This document shows positions 26,855 through 36,701 of a DNA stretch of 64,000 nt, one piece after another (the stretch's first letter is position 1; every line of letters begins with the position of its first letter). The translations under genes and the position numbers were made by a program. The DNA comes from Desulfovibrio desulfuricans (lineage in GTDB: Bacteria > Desulfobacterota > Desulfovibrionia > Desulfovibrionales > Desulfovibrionaceae). The notes beneath the pieces were generated by a model, which saw only the letters and a list, made by a program, of their open reading frames with translations, did not search any database and had not been told where the DNA came from. The stretch spans positions 248,001 to 312,000 of the forward strand of contig NZ_JANFYZ010000001.1 in NCBI RefSeq assembly GCF_024460775.1, in the 5' to 3' direction.

Positions 26855-29800
26855 GCCTGAGCCTCCGTGGCGGGCAAAAGATCGCTGCAACGCTCGGCAA
26901 GGGCCGAAACGCCGTGCGCTTCCACAAGCTGAAACCGCCGTAAATCAAGGTACACCAGCAGGCCGCGCGCACTGCCGGGGGCGCAGTCGTTCCCGGCTTC
27001 CAGACAGGCAAGGTAGGTCTGTAGCTGCGCTACATGGTCGGCTTCGGGCTGACCGCTTTTATAATCAAGCACCAGCGGCCCCCATGGCTCATGCACAAGC
27101 AAATCCATGCGCAGCAAGTGCCCTTCGGCATCCATGAGCGAATGTTCGGGCCAGCCCGTTTGCAGCCAGCGGGCAGCCTGCGGTTGCGACGCGAACCATT
27201 GCAGCGCCGCAGCGGCATTTTCCCGCAATGCGGCCTCGTCCGGCACAGGCAGCGAAAAATGCCCAAGGCCGAAGTTCAGCGCAGCCTGCGCGTCCGCCTG
27301 CGGATTGCCCGTTATGTGCAGATGCTCAAGGCACAGGTGCAGAAAGCTGCCCCTGTCTTCTGCGCGAAAGCTGAACCCTGCCAGTGGATTACGAAAAATC
27401 TTGAGGCGCGGCAGCCACTGCATGGGCCGCCATGCGGGGTCTGCAAAGCCAGCGGAATCCCCAGCATCCGGGGCCATTGCATTGCCCTGCGCGGTATCCG
27501 CAGAAGCAGCGGCTTCCTCGCCTTCCAGGCTTTCCGCAGCCTCTGCCTTGCTGCCCCAGGGGGCTGCGGCAGAAGCCTTCGCGGCTTTAGCAGCCGGGGC
27601 GGCATCGTGCGTGGCTGGCTCCTCGCCCACGGTGTAGGGGGCTGTGAACCCGGCCTCTTCCATAAGCATGTCCAGCACATCACTGGTAGAGCCGCGCCCG
27701 CCCACGGTGCTTGTGCGCAGCACATAGAGCGCATCGCGTGCGCGTGTAAAGGCCACGTAAAGCAGGTGGACGTTTTCACGGCACTGGCGGGCAAGCTCCT
27801 GATGATAGGGCGCGCCTAGATGCTTTCTGTTGCCCACGGCAAGGCGCAGGCCTTCGCGCTCGACCATCACGGTTTCATTGCCCATACGGGCGCGCAGGTC
27901 TGTCCACGGCACAATAACCACCGGGGCTTCCAAGCCCTTGGATTTGTGGATGGTCATAACGCGCACGGCATCCATGTTTTCGGGCATGGGCACCTTTTCT
28001 TCGCCGCTTTTGGCGCGCCAGTGCTCCAGAAATGTGGGCAGGGTGGCAAGGCCCTTTTCTTCCGCGCTGTGCAGCACTTCCATGAAGCGCCGCAAAAAGG
28101 TCTCCGCCTCGGGGTAGCGCCGCTCCACATCCAGCCGGGCAAACCATTCAAGCGTCATGTCATAGGGCGTCATGAGGCCTGACTGACTGTGGAACGGGGC
28201 AAGCAGCCTCTGCCAGATTTCTGGCCAGCGCTTTTTGAACCGCTGGAACAGCGGCCCGCCTCTGGATGCCGCGCACCAGCCCGCAATGTCTTCCTGCGCA
28301 AGGGCCGCAGCTTCTGGATGCTCCCGAAAGATGCTACCGCACACAAGGCTCATAAAGGCTATGTCGTCCTCAGGATTATCAAGAAAGGAGAGCAGGGCCA
28401 CGGCCTGCACCACCAGCGGATGCGCGGCAAGCCGCAGGCTGTTTTCTGTAATCACGGGGATATTTTCGCGAATCAGCCTGTCTGCCACAAGGGTGGCCTT
28501 GCCGTTGCTGCGTACAAGGATGAGCACATCGGCCCAGGTATGGTGCGGCTCAACATCCTCATGCAACAGGGTGCAGAGGCGTTCAAGCACATCTTCGCCC
28601 AGAGCCTCGGCATCCACGGAAAGGATGGTTTCCACGCGCACAAGGCCGCCCTCGCGGGCGTTTTCAGGGCATTGCTGCTCCGTGCCCGCAAAGGCGCGCA
28701 CAAGGCCCTGAGCGGCCTGCCCGCAGATTTCCGGCGGGGTGCCCGTGGGTAAAAGGGCGGCCATGACCTTTGCGGCCATGTCCGGCTGCCCCAGGGGGCC
28801 GAAAATGCCGTTGTTGTGCTGCACTATTTCGCGGCGGCTGCGCCAGTTGTAGGGCAGATTGTCGCGCTGGCCATCGGGTGCGAGGGCTGTGAGTCCCGCA
28901 TCGTCAAACACGCCATCAAAAAGCTCCGGCTCGCCCCCACGCCAGCCGTAAATGGACTGCTTGACGTCCCCCACCCAGGTGAGGGAGCCGCCGCGCGAGA
29001 GCGCTTCTTCCACAAGGGGGCGCAGGGCGTACCACTGCTCGCGGCTGGTATCCTGAAATTCATCCACCAGAAAGTGCGTGAGGCGCGAGCCCATGCGGCA
29101 CAGGGCTTCGGGCACGCCGTTGTCGCTTTCAAGCACCTGCCGCGCCATGTGCGGAATCAGCAGGCCAGGCAGGCTGCCTTCCTGCCGCTGGTTTTGCACA
29201 AAGGCCTGCACAAGGGTGCGCGCCAGCAGGAGCACGGGGGCAAGCCCCACAGCCTGACGCAGCAGTGGAGCGGTATCCACCAGAACCCCGGCGGCGCGGG
29301 CAAAGGCCTCGTAGGCTTTTTGCACTTCGTCGCTGACAACGGGCTTTTTCAAAAACAGGTCAGAGGCGCTGGCCTTGCTCAGGTATGCCGAAGTCTTGCA
29401 CTGCCCGGCGGCAATGGCCTCCACAGCCGCGAGGGCGTTTTTGCTGAAACTGAGTCCGCTTGCAGCCGCAGCAGACAGAAAGATATTGGCATGGGTAACT
29501 GCCAAGCTTTCCACTTCGCTCAGCCGCTTGTGCAGGGTTTCTGTGGGCGAAATATCCTCAAAGCGCCCGAGCAGCACGTCATCCAGCAGGCCGCGCAACT
29601 GGTTGAGCAGTTTTTCGCCCGCAAGAAAGCCCGTGCTGTTCTCCCGCCAGGCCATGGCCCGATAAACCTCGCGCAGCAGGGATCGCATGGTTTCATCGCC
29701 CTGCCATGCGCGTTCAAGCAGTACATCAAGGTAGGGGGTGAGCACTTCTTCGGTGGCAAAGACAGGCTGAAAATCCGGATGCAGATCAAGTTCCAGCGCT

Positions 29801-30174
29801 GCCGCGCGCACAATGAGGTGCAGCAGGCTGTCGATGGTGCGGATGTTCAGCGCGCCCATATCGCGCATGATCACATCCACCCAGCGGGAGGCCTGCTCGG
29901 GCGAAAGCGCAAGCCCGCCCAGGGGCTGCCCGAGGGCCGCGCTCTTGAGTTGCCGGATGACGCGGTCGCGCATTTCGGTTGCAGCGGCATTGGTAAAGGT
30001 GATGGCGAGGATGTCGCCCCAGCCGCAGCGGCCGCCCGGCAAAAGCACGCAGGCCGAGGAAGCGGACGCGCTCGCAGGCGGCCCGCTCTGCACCAGCCTT
30101 TGCAGAAAACAATGCGTCAATTCATAGGTCTTGCCGGAACCGGCAGAGGCCTTGACCTGTCTGAGATGCTTCAT
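26851..30174 (-). CDS. addA: AddA-type UvrD/Rep helicase-nuclease
   Basis: 1107 residues. Walker A ASAGSGKT is at 9-16 and ITFTNAAATEMRDR follows (motif Ia). LVDEFQDTS (motif II, about 370) and VMTIHKSKGLEAPVV (motif V-like) identify an SF1A helicase. The C-terminal RecB-family nuclease has the catalytic segment LVLDYKSGQ near 1035. It provides DNA unwinding and one nuclease of the AddAB end-resection complex. A linker around residues 850-910 is Ala/Glu-rich and low-complexity. It starts 8 bases after the phosphofructokinase stop and overlaps addB. Confidence 0.92.
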   Translation of the reverse strand: MKHLRQVKASAGSGKTYELTHCFLQRLVQSGPPASASASSACVLLPGGRCGWGDILAITFTNAAATEMRDRVIRQLKSAALGQPLGGLALSPEQASRWVDVIMRDMGALNIRTIDSLLHLIVRAAALELDLHPDFQPVFATEEVLTPYLDVLLERAWQGDETMRSLLREVYRAMAWRENSTGFLAGEKLLNQLRGLLDDVLLGRFEDISPTETLHKRLSEVESLAVTHANIFLSAAAASGLSFSKNALAAVEAIAAGQCKTSAYLSKASASDLFLKKPVVSDEVQKAYEAFARAAGVLVDTAPLLRQAVGLAPVLLLARTLVQAFVQNQRQEGSLPGLLIPHMARQVLESDNGVPEALCRMGSRLTHFLVDEFQDTSREQWYALRPLVEEALSRGGSLTWVGDVKQSIYGWRGGEPELFDGVFDDAGLTALAPDGQRDNLPYNWRSRREIVQHNNGIFGPLGQPDMAAKVMAALLPTGTPPEICGQAAQGLVRAFAGTEQQCPENAREGGLVRVETILSVDAEALGEDVLERLCTLLHEDVEPHHTWADVLILVRSNGKATLVADRLIRENIPVITENSLRLAAHPLVVQAVALLSFLDNPEDDIAFMSLVCGSIFREHPEAAALAQEDIAGWCAASRGGPLFQRFKKRWPEIWQRLLAPFHSQSGLMTPYDMTLEWFARLDVERRYPEAETFLRRFMEVLHSAEEKGLATLPTFLEHWRAKSGEEKVPMPENMDAVRVMTIHKSKGLEAPVVIVPWTDLRARMGNETVMVEREGLRLAVGNRKHLGAPYHQELARQCRENVHLLYVAFTRARDALYVLRTSTVGGRGSTSDVLDMLMEEAGFTAPYTVGEEPATHDAAPAAKAAKASAAAPWGSKAEAAESLEGEEAAASADTAQGNAMAPDAGDSAGFADPAWRPMQWLPRLKIFRNPLAGFSFRAEDRGSFLHLCLEHLHITGNPQADAQAALNFGLGHFSLPVPDEAALRENAAAALQWFASQPQAARWLQTGWPEHSLMDAEGHLLRMDLLVHEPWGPLVLDYKSGQPEADHVAQLQTYLACLEAGNDCAPGSARGLLVYLDLRRFQLVEAHGVSALAERCSDLLPATEAQA

Positions 30175-30182
30175 GCTGCCGG

Positions 30183-31487
30183 TTACGCCGGGGGCAGCAT
30201 GCCGTGCAGCATGCCCTGACCGGTGGATTCAAGCACAGCCCGCCACAGGTCTGAATAGATGTTGAGCTTGCGGCGCTTGCGGGTCACAAGCTCCAGCGGC
30301 AGATGGACGTAACGGTCCTGAATCTTGCCCACCACCATGTCTGTGCGCCCGGCCATGGCGGCATGCACGGCGTACTGGCCCAAAAATCCGCAATAAACCT
30401 TGTCATTGGCGTTGGCCGGGATGGAGCGGATGATATAGCTCGGGTCAATATATTTCAGCGAATGCTCAATGCCGCGCGCGCCAAGATAGGAACTGATATT
30501 CTTGCGCAGAAGGTCGGCCACGTCGCCAAGCACGGGGTTGCCCGACACATCCTTGGCGGCGTGGTTTTCCATAAGGTGCTGACCAGCGCCCTCGGCTGCC
30601 ACAATAACGGCATGCCCGCGCGAGCGCAGGCGTTCTTCCAGCGCAGGCAGAAGCCCGCCCTCGCCCTCAAGGGCAAAGGGAGCTTCCGGAATCAGCACAA
30701 AGTTCACTTCTTTGAGGGCCAGAGCCGCGCGCGCGGCGATAAAGCCGGATTCGCGCCCCATCAGCTTGACCAGCCCAATGCCGTTGGGCACGCCGCAGGC
30801 CTCGGTATGGGCGCATTCAATGGCCTCCGTGGCCTTGAAGGCGGCAGTTTCAAAGCCGAACGACTGGGGAATGAAGTTGATGTCGTTATCAATGGTTTTG
30901 GGAATGCCGATGACGGATATCTTGAGCCCGCGCGCCTGCACCTCGCTGCTGATGGCAAGGGCGGCCTTCATGGTGCCGTCGCCGCCAATGACAAAGAGAG
31001 CGTTGACGTTGCTGCGTTCAAGGGTATCCACAATTTCCTCGGCAGACTGCGGCCCGCGTGAGGAACCAAGCATGGTGCCGCCAAAACGGTGAATGTCCGC
31101 CACGCTTGAAGGCGTAAGCTCAAAGGGGGCATGACCGTACTTGGGAATAAAACCCTCAAGCCCGTAGGCGATGCCCAGAATGGAGGGCACGTTGTAGGCG
31201 TGGAAGGCCTCCATCACAATGGCGCGGATGACATCGTTGATGCCGGGGCAAAGCCCGCCGCAGGTCACGATGGCGCACTTGGCTCGGGTGGTGTCGAAGT
31301 AGAGTTTTTTGCGCGGGCCAGCGGCCTCGAGGCAGACGCTGAAGGGCGCGTTCACTTCTTCCGACAGTTCTTCATCCACAACAATCTGCACGGTCTTGTT
31401 GTCTGCCCAGGTGCGGTAGGGCAGCACAGAATCAAGCTTGCAGGGGCCAAGCGTGCGGATTTCCGTTTGCAGCGAACATTCTTGCAT
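30183..31487 (-). CDS. pfkA: ATP-dependent 6-phosphofructokinase (group III type)
   Basis: 434 residues. It phosphorylates fructose 6-phosphate. VTCGGLCPGINDVIR (74-88), GGDGT (168-172), PKTIDND (196-202) and LMGRESGFIA are the catalytic segments. Gly in GGDGT points to ATP rather than pyrophosphate as donor, while Lys in PKTIDND is the residue seen in PPi-type and in trypanosomal ATP-type enzymes. ATP use is therefore likely but not certain. GAGG precedes the ATG. It lies 24 bases after an HD-domain gene and 8 bases before addA, an odd pairing of glycolysis with recombination genes. Confidence 0.9.
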   Translation of the reverse strand: MQECSLQTEIRTLGPCKLDSVLPYRTWADNKTVQIVVDEELSEEVNAPFSVCLEAAGPRKKLYFDTTRAKCAIVTCGGLCPGINDVIRAIVMEAFHAYNVPSILGIAYGLEGFIPKYGHAPFELTPSSVADIHRFGGTMLGSSRGPQSAEEIVDTLERSNVNALFVIGGDGTMKAALAISSEVQARGLKISVIGIPKTIDNDINFIPQSFGFETAAFKATEAIECAHTEACGVPNGIGLVKLMGRESGFIAARAALALKEVNFVLIPEAPFALEGEGGLLPALEERLRSRGHAVIVAAEGAGQHLMENHAAKDVSGNPVLGDVADLLRKNISSYLGARGIEHSLKYIDPSYIIRSIPANANDKVYCGFLGQYAVHAAMAGRTDMVVGKIQDRYVHLPLELVTRKRRKLNIYSDLWRAVLESTGQGMLHGMLPPA

Positions 31488-31511
31488 GGTGCAGCCTCGG
31501 CTGTTTTGGAG

Positions 31512-32072
31512 CTATTTGCTTAAACCAAGTTCCGCCGCATGGGCGCGCATGGCTTCGATGGACAGAGCCAGAAAAGCATCAAGCTCAAGCCCGGCCTCGG
31601 CGCACTGGCGGATGTTGTCGCGGCACACGCTGGCCGCAAAGGCTTTATCCTTCATCTTTTTCTTTATGCTTTTAACTTCCATGCCTTCCATGCCCGTGGG
31701 GCGCATGAGCGCAGCGGCAGAGATAAGCCCGGTGACGGTTTCGCCGCAGCGCAGGGCGTAATCAAAGCGCGAGGCAGGGCCAGCCGCGCCGTTCATTTCC
31801 GCATTATGGGCGCGAATGGCAGTGAGGGCTTCGTCCGGCAACTGGCCAGTCAGCATCTCTGCGGTGTCCAGCCCGTGCCGGCTGGCGTTTTCCGCCGTGG
31901 CGGGGTAGTCGAGGTCGTGCAAAAGGCCAGTGAGGCCCCAGAGGTCTTCATTTTCGCCAAAATGTTGGGCAAGAGCGCGCATTATGGCCTCGGAGGCCAG
32001 GGCATGCTGCAACAGTGAAGGCGGCGTTTTTTGCTCGGCCAGCAGAGCGAGGGCCGATTGACGTTCTATCAT
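31512..32072 (-). CDS. HD-domain phosphohydrolase
   Basis: 186 residues. The HD signature LLHDLDYPAT is at about 50-59, with a preceding conserved His in the first helix (LLQHALASEAIMRAL) and a later IRAHNAE, matching small HD hydrolases annotated as hydrolases of unknown substrate. GGGAG precedes ATG 32072; the open frame continues upstream but without a good start. First gene of the run with pfkA, addA and addB. Divergent from the PSP1-family gene, with 182 bases between them. Confidence 0.85.
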   Translation of the reverse strand: MIERQSALALLAEQKTPPSLLQHALASEAIMRALAQHFGENEDLWGLTGLLHDLDYPATAENASRHGLDTAEMLTGQLPDEALTAIRAHNAEMNGAAGPASRFDYALRCGETVTGLISAAALMRPTGMEGMEVKSIKKKMKDKAFAASVCRDNIRQCAEAGLELDAFLALSIEAMRAHAAELGLSK

Positions 32073-32254
32073 GGCAAGTACTCCCTTATGTTTAAAAATG
32101 TAAATCAGGCAACCCGGCTTTGCAAGCCGCGCGAGGTGAATGGCCGATGCGCAGCCGTGGCTCGACCCGCAGCCCAGTTGACAGCACGGCATTAATGACG
32201 GAAAAGAACCTTTTCGGAATACATATTCCACTACCTTTGCCGAAGCGACAATTT

Positions 32255-33325
32255 ATGCCTATATACGGTCTCCGTTTCAGAACGCTTGGACAAACAAGCT
32301 ACTATACCGGCCCCTCCGGCTTCAAACGGGGGGATCATGTGCTTATTGAGGCAGAGCAGGGCCAGACCCTCGCCGAAATAGTATCCGGCCCCGCAGAGCA
32401 TTTGCCCGGACAGATGGAGCAGGAACTGCCCTCCATTTTGCGCCATGCCGGTTCAGAAGACATCCACCGTGGCGAAGCCAACGAGCAGATGGCGCGTGAA
32501 GCGCAACAGTTCTGCCGCCAGTGCATCCGCGACCGCAACCTTGATATGAAGCTTGTGGATGTGGAGGTCTTTTTTGACCGCAGCAAGCTCATCTTTTACT
32601 TCACTGCGCCTTCCCGCATTGATTTTCGCGATCTGGTCAAAGACCTTGTGCGTGAATACCGCGCGCGCATCGAGCTGCGCCAGATAGGCGTGCGCCACGA
32701 AACGCAGATGGTGGGCGCTGTGGGCAACTGCGGCATGGTCTGCTGCTGCCGCAGGTATCTGCGCAAATTTGCGCCCGTGACCATCCGCATGGCAAAAGAG
32801 CAGAACCTCTTTCTGAATCCTGCCAAAATTTCGGGCATTTGCGGCCGTTTGCTCTGCTGCCTTTCTTACGAACAGGACAACTACGACCATTTTCACCGCA
32901 TGTGCCCGCGCCTCGGCAAGAAATACCAGACGGACAAAGGCCCCATGAAGGTTCTGCGGGCCAACATGTTCCGCAATTCCCTTTCTGTGCTGACGGAAAA
33001 CAACGAGGAAGTCGAACTGAGCCTGGACGACTGGCAGGCGCTTTCGCCCCACAGGCCGGAGGCCCCCCAGGGTGTACAGCCAAAGCAGCCGCCCAAAGGC
33101 CCCATGAACGACAACAGCCTGCTTGTGGTTTCCGCCACGCCGGATACTCTTGACTCTCTTGATTTTATGGATGAATTCCGTCAGGACGAGCGCGATACCC
33201 AGCCCGAGGAATCCGCCCCCGCCGAATCCGGCGAGCGCGCCCCCGGTGGAGAGGCTCAGGCCGAACCGGGCAAGAATCGCCGCAAACGCCGCCGCAACAA
33301 GTCGCAGCGGCCCGACCACGACTAG
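32255..33325 (+). CDS. PSP1/RicT-family regulatory iron-sulfur-type protein
   Basis: 356 residues starting MPIYGLRFRTLGQTSYY. The core PSP1 domain (about 60-220) includes DVEVFFDRSKLIFYFTAPSR and RIELRQIGVRHE. The conserved cysteines are in GNCGMVCCCRRYL and GICGRLLCCLSYE. In Bacillus the homologue RicT (YaaT), with RicA and RicF, binds Fe-S clusters and modulates RNase Y, but partners are not seen here. The C-terminal about 90 residues are Pro/Glu-rich and end in a Lys/Arg-rich tail. The ATG at 32255 is preferred by family fit; ATG 32195 upstream is an alternative. metG follows 23 bases later. Confidence 0.85.
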   Translation: MPIYGLRFRTLGQTSYYTGPSGFKRGDHVLIEAEQGQTLAEIVSGPAEHLPGQMEQELPSILRHAGSEDIHRGEANEQMAREAQQFCRQCIRDRNLDMKLVDVEVFFDRSKLIFYFTAPSRIDFRDLVKDLVREYRARIELRQIGVRHETQMVGAVGNCGMVCCCRRYLRKFAPVTIRMAKEQNLFLNPAKISGICGRLLCCLSYEQDNYDHFHRMCPRLGKKYQTDKGPMKVLRANMFRNSLSVLTENNEEVELSLDDWQALSPHRPEAPQGVQPKQPPKGPMNDNSLLVVSATPDTLDSLDFMDEFRQDERDTQPEESAPAESGERAPGGEAQAEPGKNRRKRRRNKSQRPDHD

Positions 33326-33348
33326 CAATTAAGCTTACGGAGCCTTGA

Positions 33349-35346
33349 GTGAACAGCTTTTTCATCACAACGCCCATCTACTACGTCAATGCCAAGCCCC
33401 ATCTGGGGCATGCCTATACCACTGTGGTTGCCGACGCCATGGCCCGCTACCACAAGCTGATTGGCGAGGACACCATGTTCCTCACCGGCACGGACGAACA
33501 CGGCGACAAGATTGTTCAGGCGGCGGAAAAACAAGGTCAGACTCCAAAGGAGTTTGTGGACGACATCAGCGCCCGCTTCCGCGCCTTGTGGCCCAAGCTT
33601 GACGTTGCCAACGACCGCTTTGTGCGCACCACCGATCCCGAGCACATCAGCGCTGTGCAGGCCTTTTTGCAAAAGGTCTATGACGCGGGCGACATCTATT
33701 TTGGCGAGTTCGGCGGGCATTACTGCTACGGCTGTGAACGGTTCTATACCGAAAAAGAGCTGGAAAACGGCCTCTGCCCCCAGCATCTGACCAAGCCGGA
33801 ATTTATCAGCGAGAAGAACTACTTTTTCCGCATGTCCAAGTATCTGCCCTGGCTCAAGGAGCACATCGAGGCCAATCCTTCGTTTATCCGGCCCGAACGC
33901 TATCGCAGCGAAGTGCTGGCCATGCTCGAATCCGGCGCGCTGGAAGACCTGTGCATCTCGCGCCCCAAATCGCGCCTGACCTGGGGCATTGAGCTGCCCT
34001 TTGACAAGGATTACGTCTGCTACGTGTGGTTTGATGCGCTACTCAACTACATCAGCGCGCTGAACTGGCCCGAAGGCGAAGACTTTAAAAAGTTCTGGCC
34101 CGGCGAACATCTGGTTGCCAAGGATATTCTCAAGCCTCACGCCGTATTCTGGCCCACCATGCTCAAATCTGCGGGCCTGCCGCTGTATGAGCATCTGAAT
34201 GTGCACGGCTACTGGCTTGTGCGCGACACCAAGATGTCAAAATCGCTTGGCAATGTTGTGGAACCGAGCGACATGGCCCAACGTTTCGGGCCGGACGCCT
34301 TCCGCTATTTTCTGCTGCGCGAAATGCACTTTGGTTCTGACGCCAGCTTTAGCGAAGATGCCCTTGTAGGCCGCATCAATGCCGACCTTGCCAACGACCT
34401 CGGCAACCTGTTCAGCCGCGTGCTTTCCATGACGGCCAAATATTTCGGCAGCCATGTGCCCATGCCCAAGGCGCTTCAGGAAGACGACAAGGCCATTGCC
34501 GACCTGTGCGCCAACTCCATGCGCAACTTTGTGCAGCTTTTTGGCAACGTGCAGTTTGCCCAGGGGCTTGAATCCCTGTGGGAACTCGTGCGCGCCCTGA
34601 ACAAATACGTGGACACCCAGGCCCCCTGGACGCTCTACAAGCAGGGCAACATGGAGCGCCTCGCAACCGTCATGTACGTCATGCTGGCGGCCATGCGCAA
34701 AACCGCGCTCTGCCTCTGGCCCGTCATGCCTGTGGCCTCTGGCAAAATGCTTGCCCAGCTTGGGCAGCCCGTGCAGGAAGGCCAGCCCCCGGTTGCCAAT
34801 GTGGAAGACGAAATTGCCCATTTTGAAGGCCTTGAACCCGGCATTCAGGTAGCGGAAGGCTCCAACCTGTTCCCGCGTATTGAAGTGAAAAAAGAAGGCG
34901 CGGACAGCAAGGAACCCAAGGCCCAAAAGAAGGACAAGCAGGCGGAAAAACCGCAGGAAAAAGCCGCGCCCAAGCAGGCTGCAGCAGAGCAGGGCGGGGC
35001 GGATGCGCCTGCAGTCAAACCCAATGTGGAATTCGACCAGTTCAAGGCTCTGGATCTGCGCGTGGGCACAGTCAAAGTGGCGGAAAAGCACCCCAATGCC
35101 GACCGTATTCTGCGACTTGAAATTGACTTTGGCGAAGGTGAGCTGCGTCAGATTCTCTCTGGCCTGGCAGAGCACTATGCGCCGGAAGATCTGGTGGGCA
35201 AACGCGTGTGCGCAGTGCTGAACCTTGCCCCGCGCAAGATTCGCGGGCTGGTTTCGCACGGCATGGTGCTTACGGCAGGAACCGACAGCGCGCTCGGGCT
35301 GCTTGCTGTGGACCGCGACGTGCCTGACGGCAGCGAAATAGCATAA
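33349..35346 (+). CDS. metG: Methionyl-tRNA synthetase with C-terminal tRNA-binding domain
   Basis: 665 residues. It charges tRNA-Met. The class I signature is HLGH (PHLGHAYTT, about 18-26) and the second is KMSKS at about 295. A zinc knuckle has CYGC and a later CPQH. A Lys/Glu/Gln-rich linker (about 512-555) leads to an EMAPII/MetRS-beta-like OB domain (FKALDLRVGTVKVAEKHPNA onward). The start codon is GTG at 33349 with GGAG at 33339-33342. A tRNA with a CAT anticodon lies about 1.3 kb downstream. Confidence 0.97.
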   Translation: MNSFFITTPIYYVNAKPHLGHAYTTVVADAMARYHKLIGEDTMFLTGTDEHGDKIVQAAEKQGQTPKEFVDDISARFRALWPKLDVANDRFVRTTDPEHISAVQAFLQKVYDAGDIYFGEFGGHYCYGCERFYTEKELENGLCPQHLTKPEFISEKNYFFRMSKYLPWLKEHIEANPSFIRPERYRSEVLAMLESGALEDLCISRPKSRLTWGIELPFDKDYVCYVWFDALLNYISALNWPEGEDFKKFWPGEHLVAKDILKPHAVFWPTMLKSAGLPLYEHLNVHGYWLVRDTKMSKSLGNVVEPSDMAQRFGPDAFRYFLLREMHFGSDASFSEDALVGRINADLANDLGNLFSRVLSMTAKYFGSHVPMPKALQEDDKAIADLCANSMRNFVQLFGNVQFAQGLESLWELVRALNKYVDTQAPWTLYKQGNMERLATVMYVMLAAMRKTALCLWPVMPVASGKMLAQLGQPVQEGQPPVANVEDEIAHFEGLEPGIQVAEGSNLFPRIEVKKEGADSKEPKAQKKDKQAEKPQEKAAPKQAAAEQGGADAPAVKPNVEFDQFKALDLRVGTVKVAEKHPNADRILRLEIDFGEGELRQILSGLAEHYAPEDLVGKRVCAVLNLAPRKIRGLVSHGMVLTAGTDSALGLLAVDRDVPDGSEIA

Positions 35347-35446
35347 TTCTGATGCGGTGAGCGGCGTCGCACCCGTGGTTCAAATGGGCGCGACGTCTGC
35401 AACCACCATCAGCAAACGGCAATACAGAACGATGGGCGGAAATGCT

Positions 35447-35638
35447 CTAGTGGGCCTTGGCCTCTTCTTCGCGGAACAGGCGCTCAAGGGCGGCGGCATC
35501 AAGCGGCGTAAGGTTGAAACGCATACCCGCTTCGTCCAGAAGGGCAGACAGGCTCTTGCCGGTATGCAGGGCGCGCTGTTCCGCCAGATAGGCCGCAGCC
35601 TTACGCACAAGTTCGCCTTGCGGCATAATGGTTGTCAT
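35447..35638 (-). CDS. Small uncharacterised protein
   Basis: 63 residues, starting MTTIMPQGELVRKAAAYLAE, predicted to be all-helical and charged, ending EEEAKAH. Family not recognised. An AAGGATATCTCC stretch places a ribosome binding site just before the ATG, which supports expression. It is divergent from uppP, with 113 bases between the starts. Coding status rests on the good ribosome binding site and the absence of an overlapping gene. Confidence 0.6.
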   Translation of the reverse strand: MTTIMPQGELVRKAAAYLAEQRALHTGKSLSALLDEAGMRFNLTPLDAAALERLFREEEAKAH

Positions 35639-35751
35639 GGAGATATCCTTTTTTATTCACCCATAGCCGTTGTGCCGTCTTTTGGCAATGCTCTGCCCGC
35701 AGGGCGACACATCCCACACTAGGCGACAGGATTTCGCGCCAGAGGGTTTTT

Positions 35752-36549
35752 ATGGATAATCTGTTTACTGCGGTAATTTTGAGCATTGTCGAGGGGCTGA
35801 CGGAATTCCTGCCTGTTTCCTCATCCGGCCACCTTATTCTGGTTGGCGATCTGCTCAACTTTATGGGCGAAAAGGCCGCCACCTTTGAGGTGGTTATTCA
35901 GCTTGGCGCCATCATGGCTGTGGTGGTGCTGTACTGGAAGCGCTTCTGGGGCCTTGTGCGCCCTCAACCCTATGTGCGCTTTGCGGGCATGCGCGGCATC
36001 ATGCTGCTTATTCTTACATCGCTGCCTGCCAGCGTGCTCGGGCTTTTGCTGCACTCGGCGATCAAGACCTATCTGTTCCGTCCGGAAACTGTGCTCATTG
36101 CTCTGGTTGTGGGCGCGGTGATGATGATAGTTGTTGAAAAACGCAAGTTCAAACCTTCGTATATTACGCTGGACGACATGACGCCCAAGCTGGCCCTTGG
36201 CATCGGCTGCTTTCAGTGCCTTGCGCTGTGGCCCGGTTTTTCGCGCTCGGCTTCAACAATTATGGGCGGCATGCTGCTTGGCGGCAAGCGCTCGCTGGCG
36301 GCGGAGTATTCGTTCATCGCCGCAGTGCCCATCATGGTTGCAGCTACCGGCTACGACATGCTGAAAAGCTGGCACCTGTTCAGCGCTGCGGATATTCCCT
36401 TTTTTGCCGTGGGCATGATCGGCTCGTTCCTCTCGGCCCTGCTGGCAGTCAAAGTGTTCATCGCCCTTATGGGCCGCGTGACTCTGGTGCCTTTTGCCGT
36501 GTACCGCCTGTTAATCGCACCCTTTATTTACTATTTCATGGTGAACTAA
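35752..36549 (+). CDS. uppP: Undecaprenyl-diphosphatase
   Basis: 265 residues, an integral membrane protein with about eight hydrophobic segments. It removes phosphate from undecaprenyl pyrophosphate, recycling the lipid carrier of peptidoglycan and LPS. EGLTEFLPVSSSGHLIL (residues 14-30) and the second conserved segment WPGFSRSASTIMGGMLLG (about 162-179) are the catalytic motifs of the BacA/UppP family. The ATG at 35752 was chosen because the reading frame upstream does not resemble the family. The usual bacitracin-resistance phenotype is a known property of the family, not shown here. Confidence 0.95.
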   Translation: MDNLFTAVILSIVEGLTEFLPVSSSGHLILVGDLLNFMGEKAATFEVVIQLGAIMAVVVLYWKRFWGLVRPQPYVRFAGMRGIMLLILTSLPASVLGLLLHSAIKTYLFRPETVLIALVVGAVMMIVVEKRKFKPSYITLDDMTPKLALGIGCFQCLALWPGFSRSASTIMGGMLLGGKRSLAAEYSFIAAVPIMVAATGYDMLKSWHLFSAADIPFFAVGMIGSFLSALLAVKVFIALMGRVTLVPFAVYRLLIAPFIYYFMVN

Positions 36550-36558
36550 AAAAAATGC

Positions 36559-36585
36559 TTGCCAAGGGGCGGCAATTTTTATAAA
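36559..36585 (+). promoter_or_regulatory. Putative promoter of the tRNA gene
   Basis: TTGCCA at 36559-36564 and TATAAA/TAAATA around 36580-36587 give a spacing of 15-17 bases, about 30 bases before the tRNA. Confidence 0.5.
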
Positions 36586-36615
36586 TAGATCGTCGCGCTA
36601 ACGAGGCGCTGACAC

Positions 36616-36692
36616 GGCAAGGTAGCTCAGTTGGTCAGAGCATGCGGTTCATACCCGCAGTGTCGGGGGTTCAAATCCCTCCCTTGCTACCA
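36616..36692 (+). tRNA. tRNA-Met (anticodon CAT, elongator type)
   Basis: 77 nucleotides with an encoded CCA. Acceptor stem GGCAAGG pairs with CCTTGCT (first pair G-U). The anticodon stem TGCGG/CCGCA encloses TTCATAC with anticodon CAT. The T arm is GGGGG-TTCAAAT-CCCTC-like. The anticodon stem lacks the three G-C pairs of initiators, so it is elongator tRNA-Met. A tRNA-Ile with modified CAT cannot be excluded without identity-element analysis. Confidence 0.93.
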
Positions 36693-36701
36693 GAATTTCA
36701 T

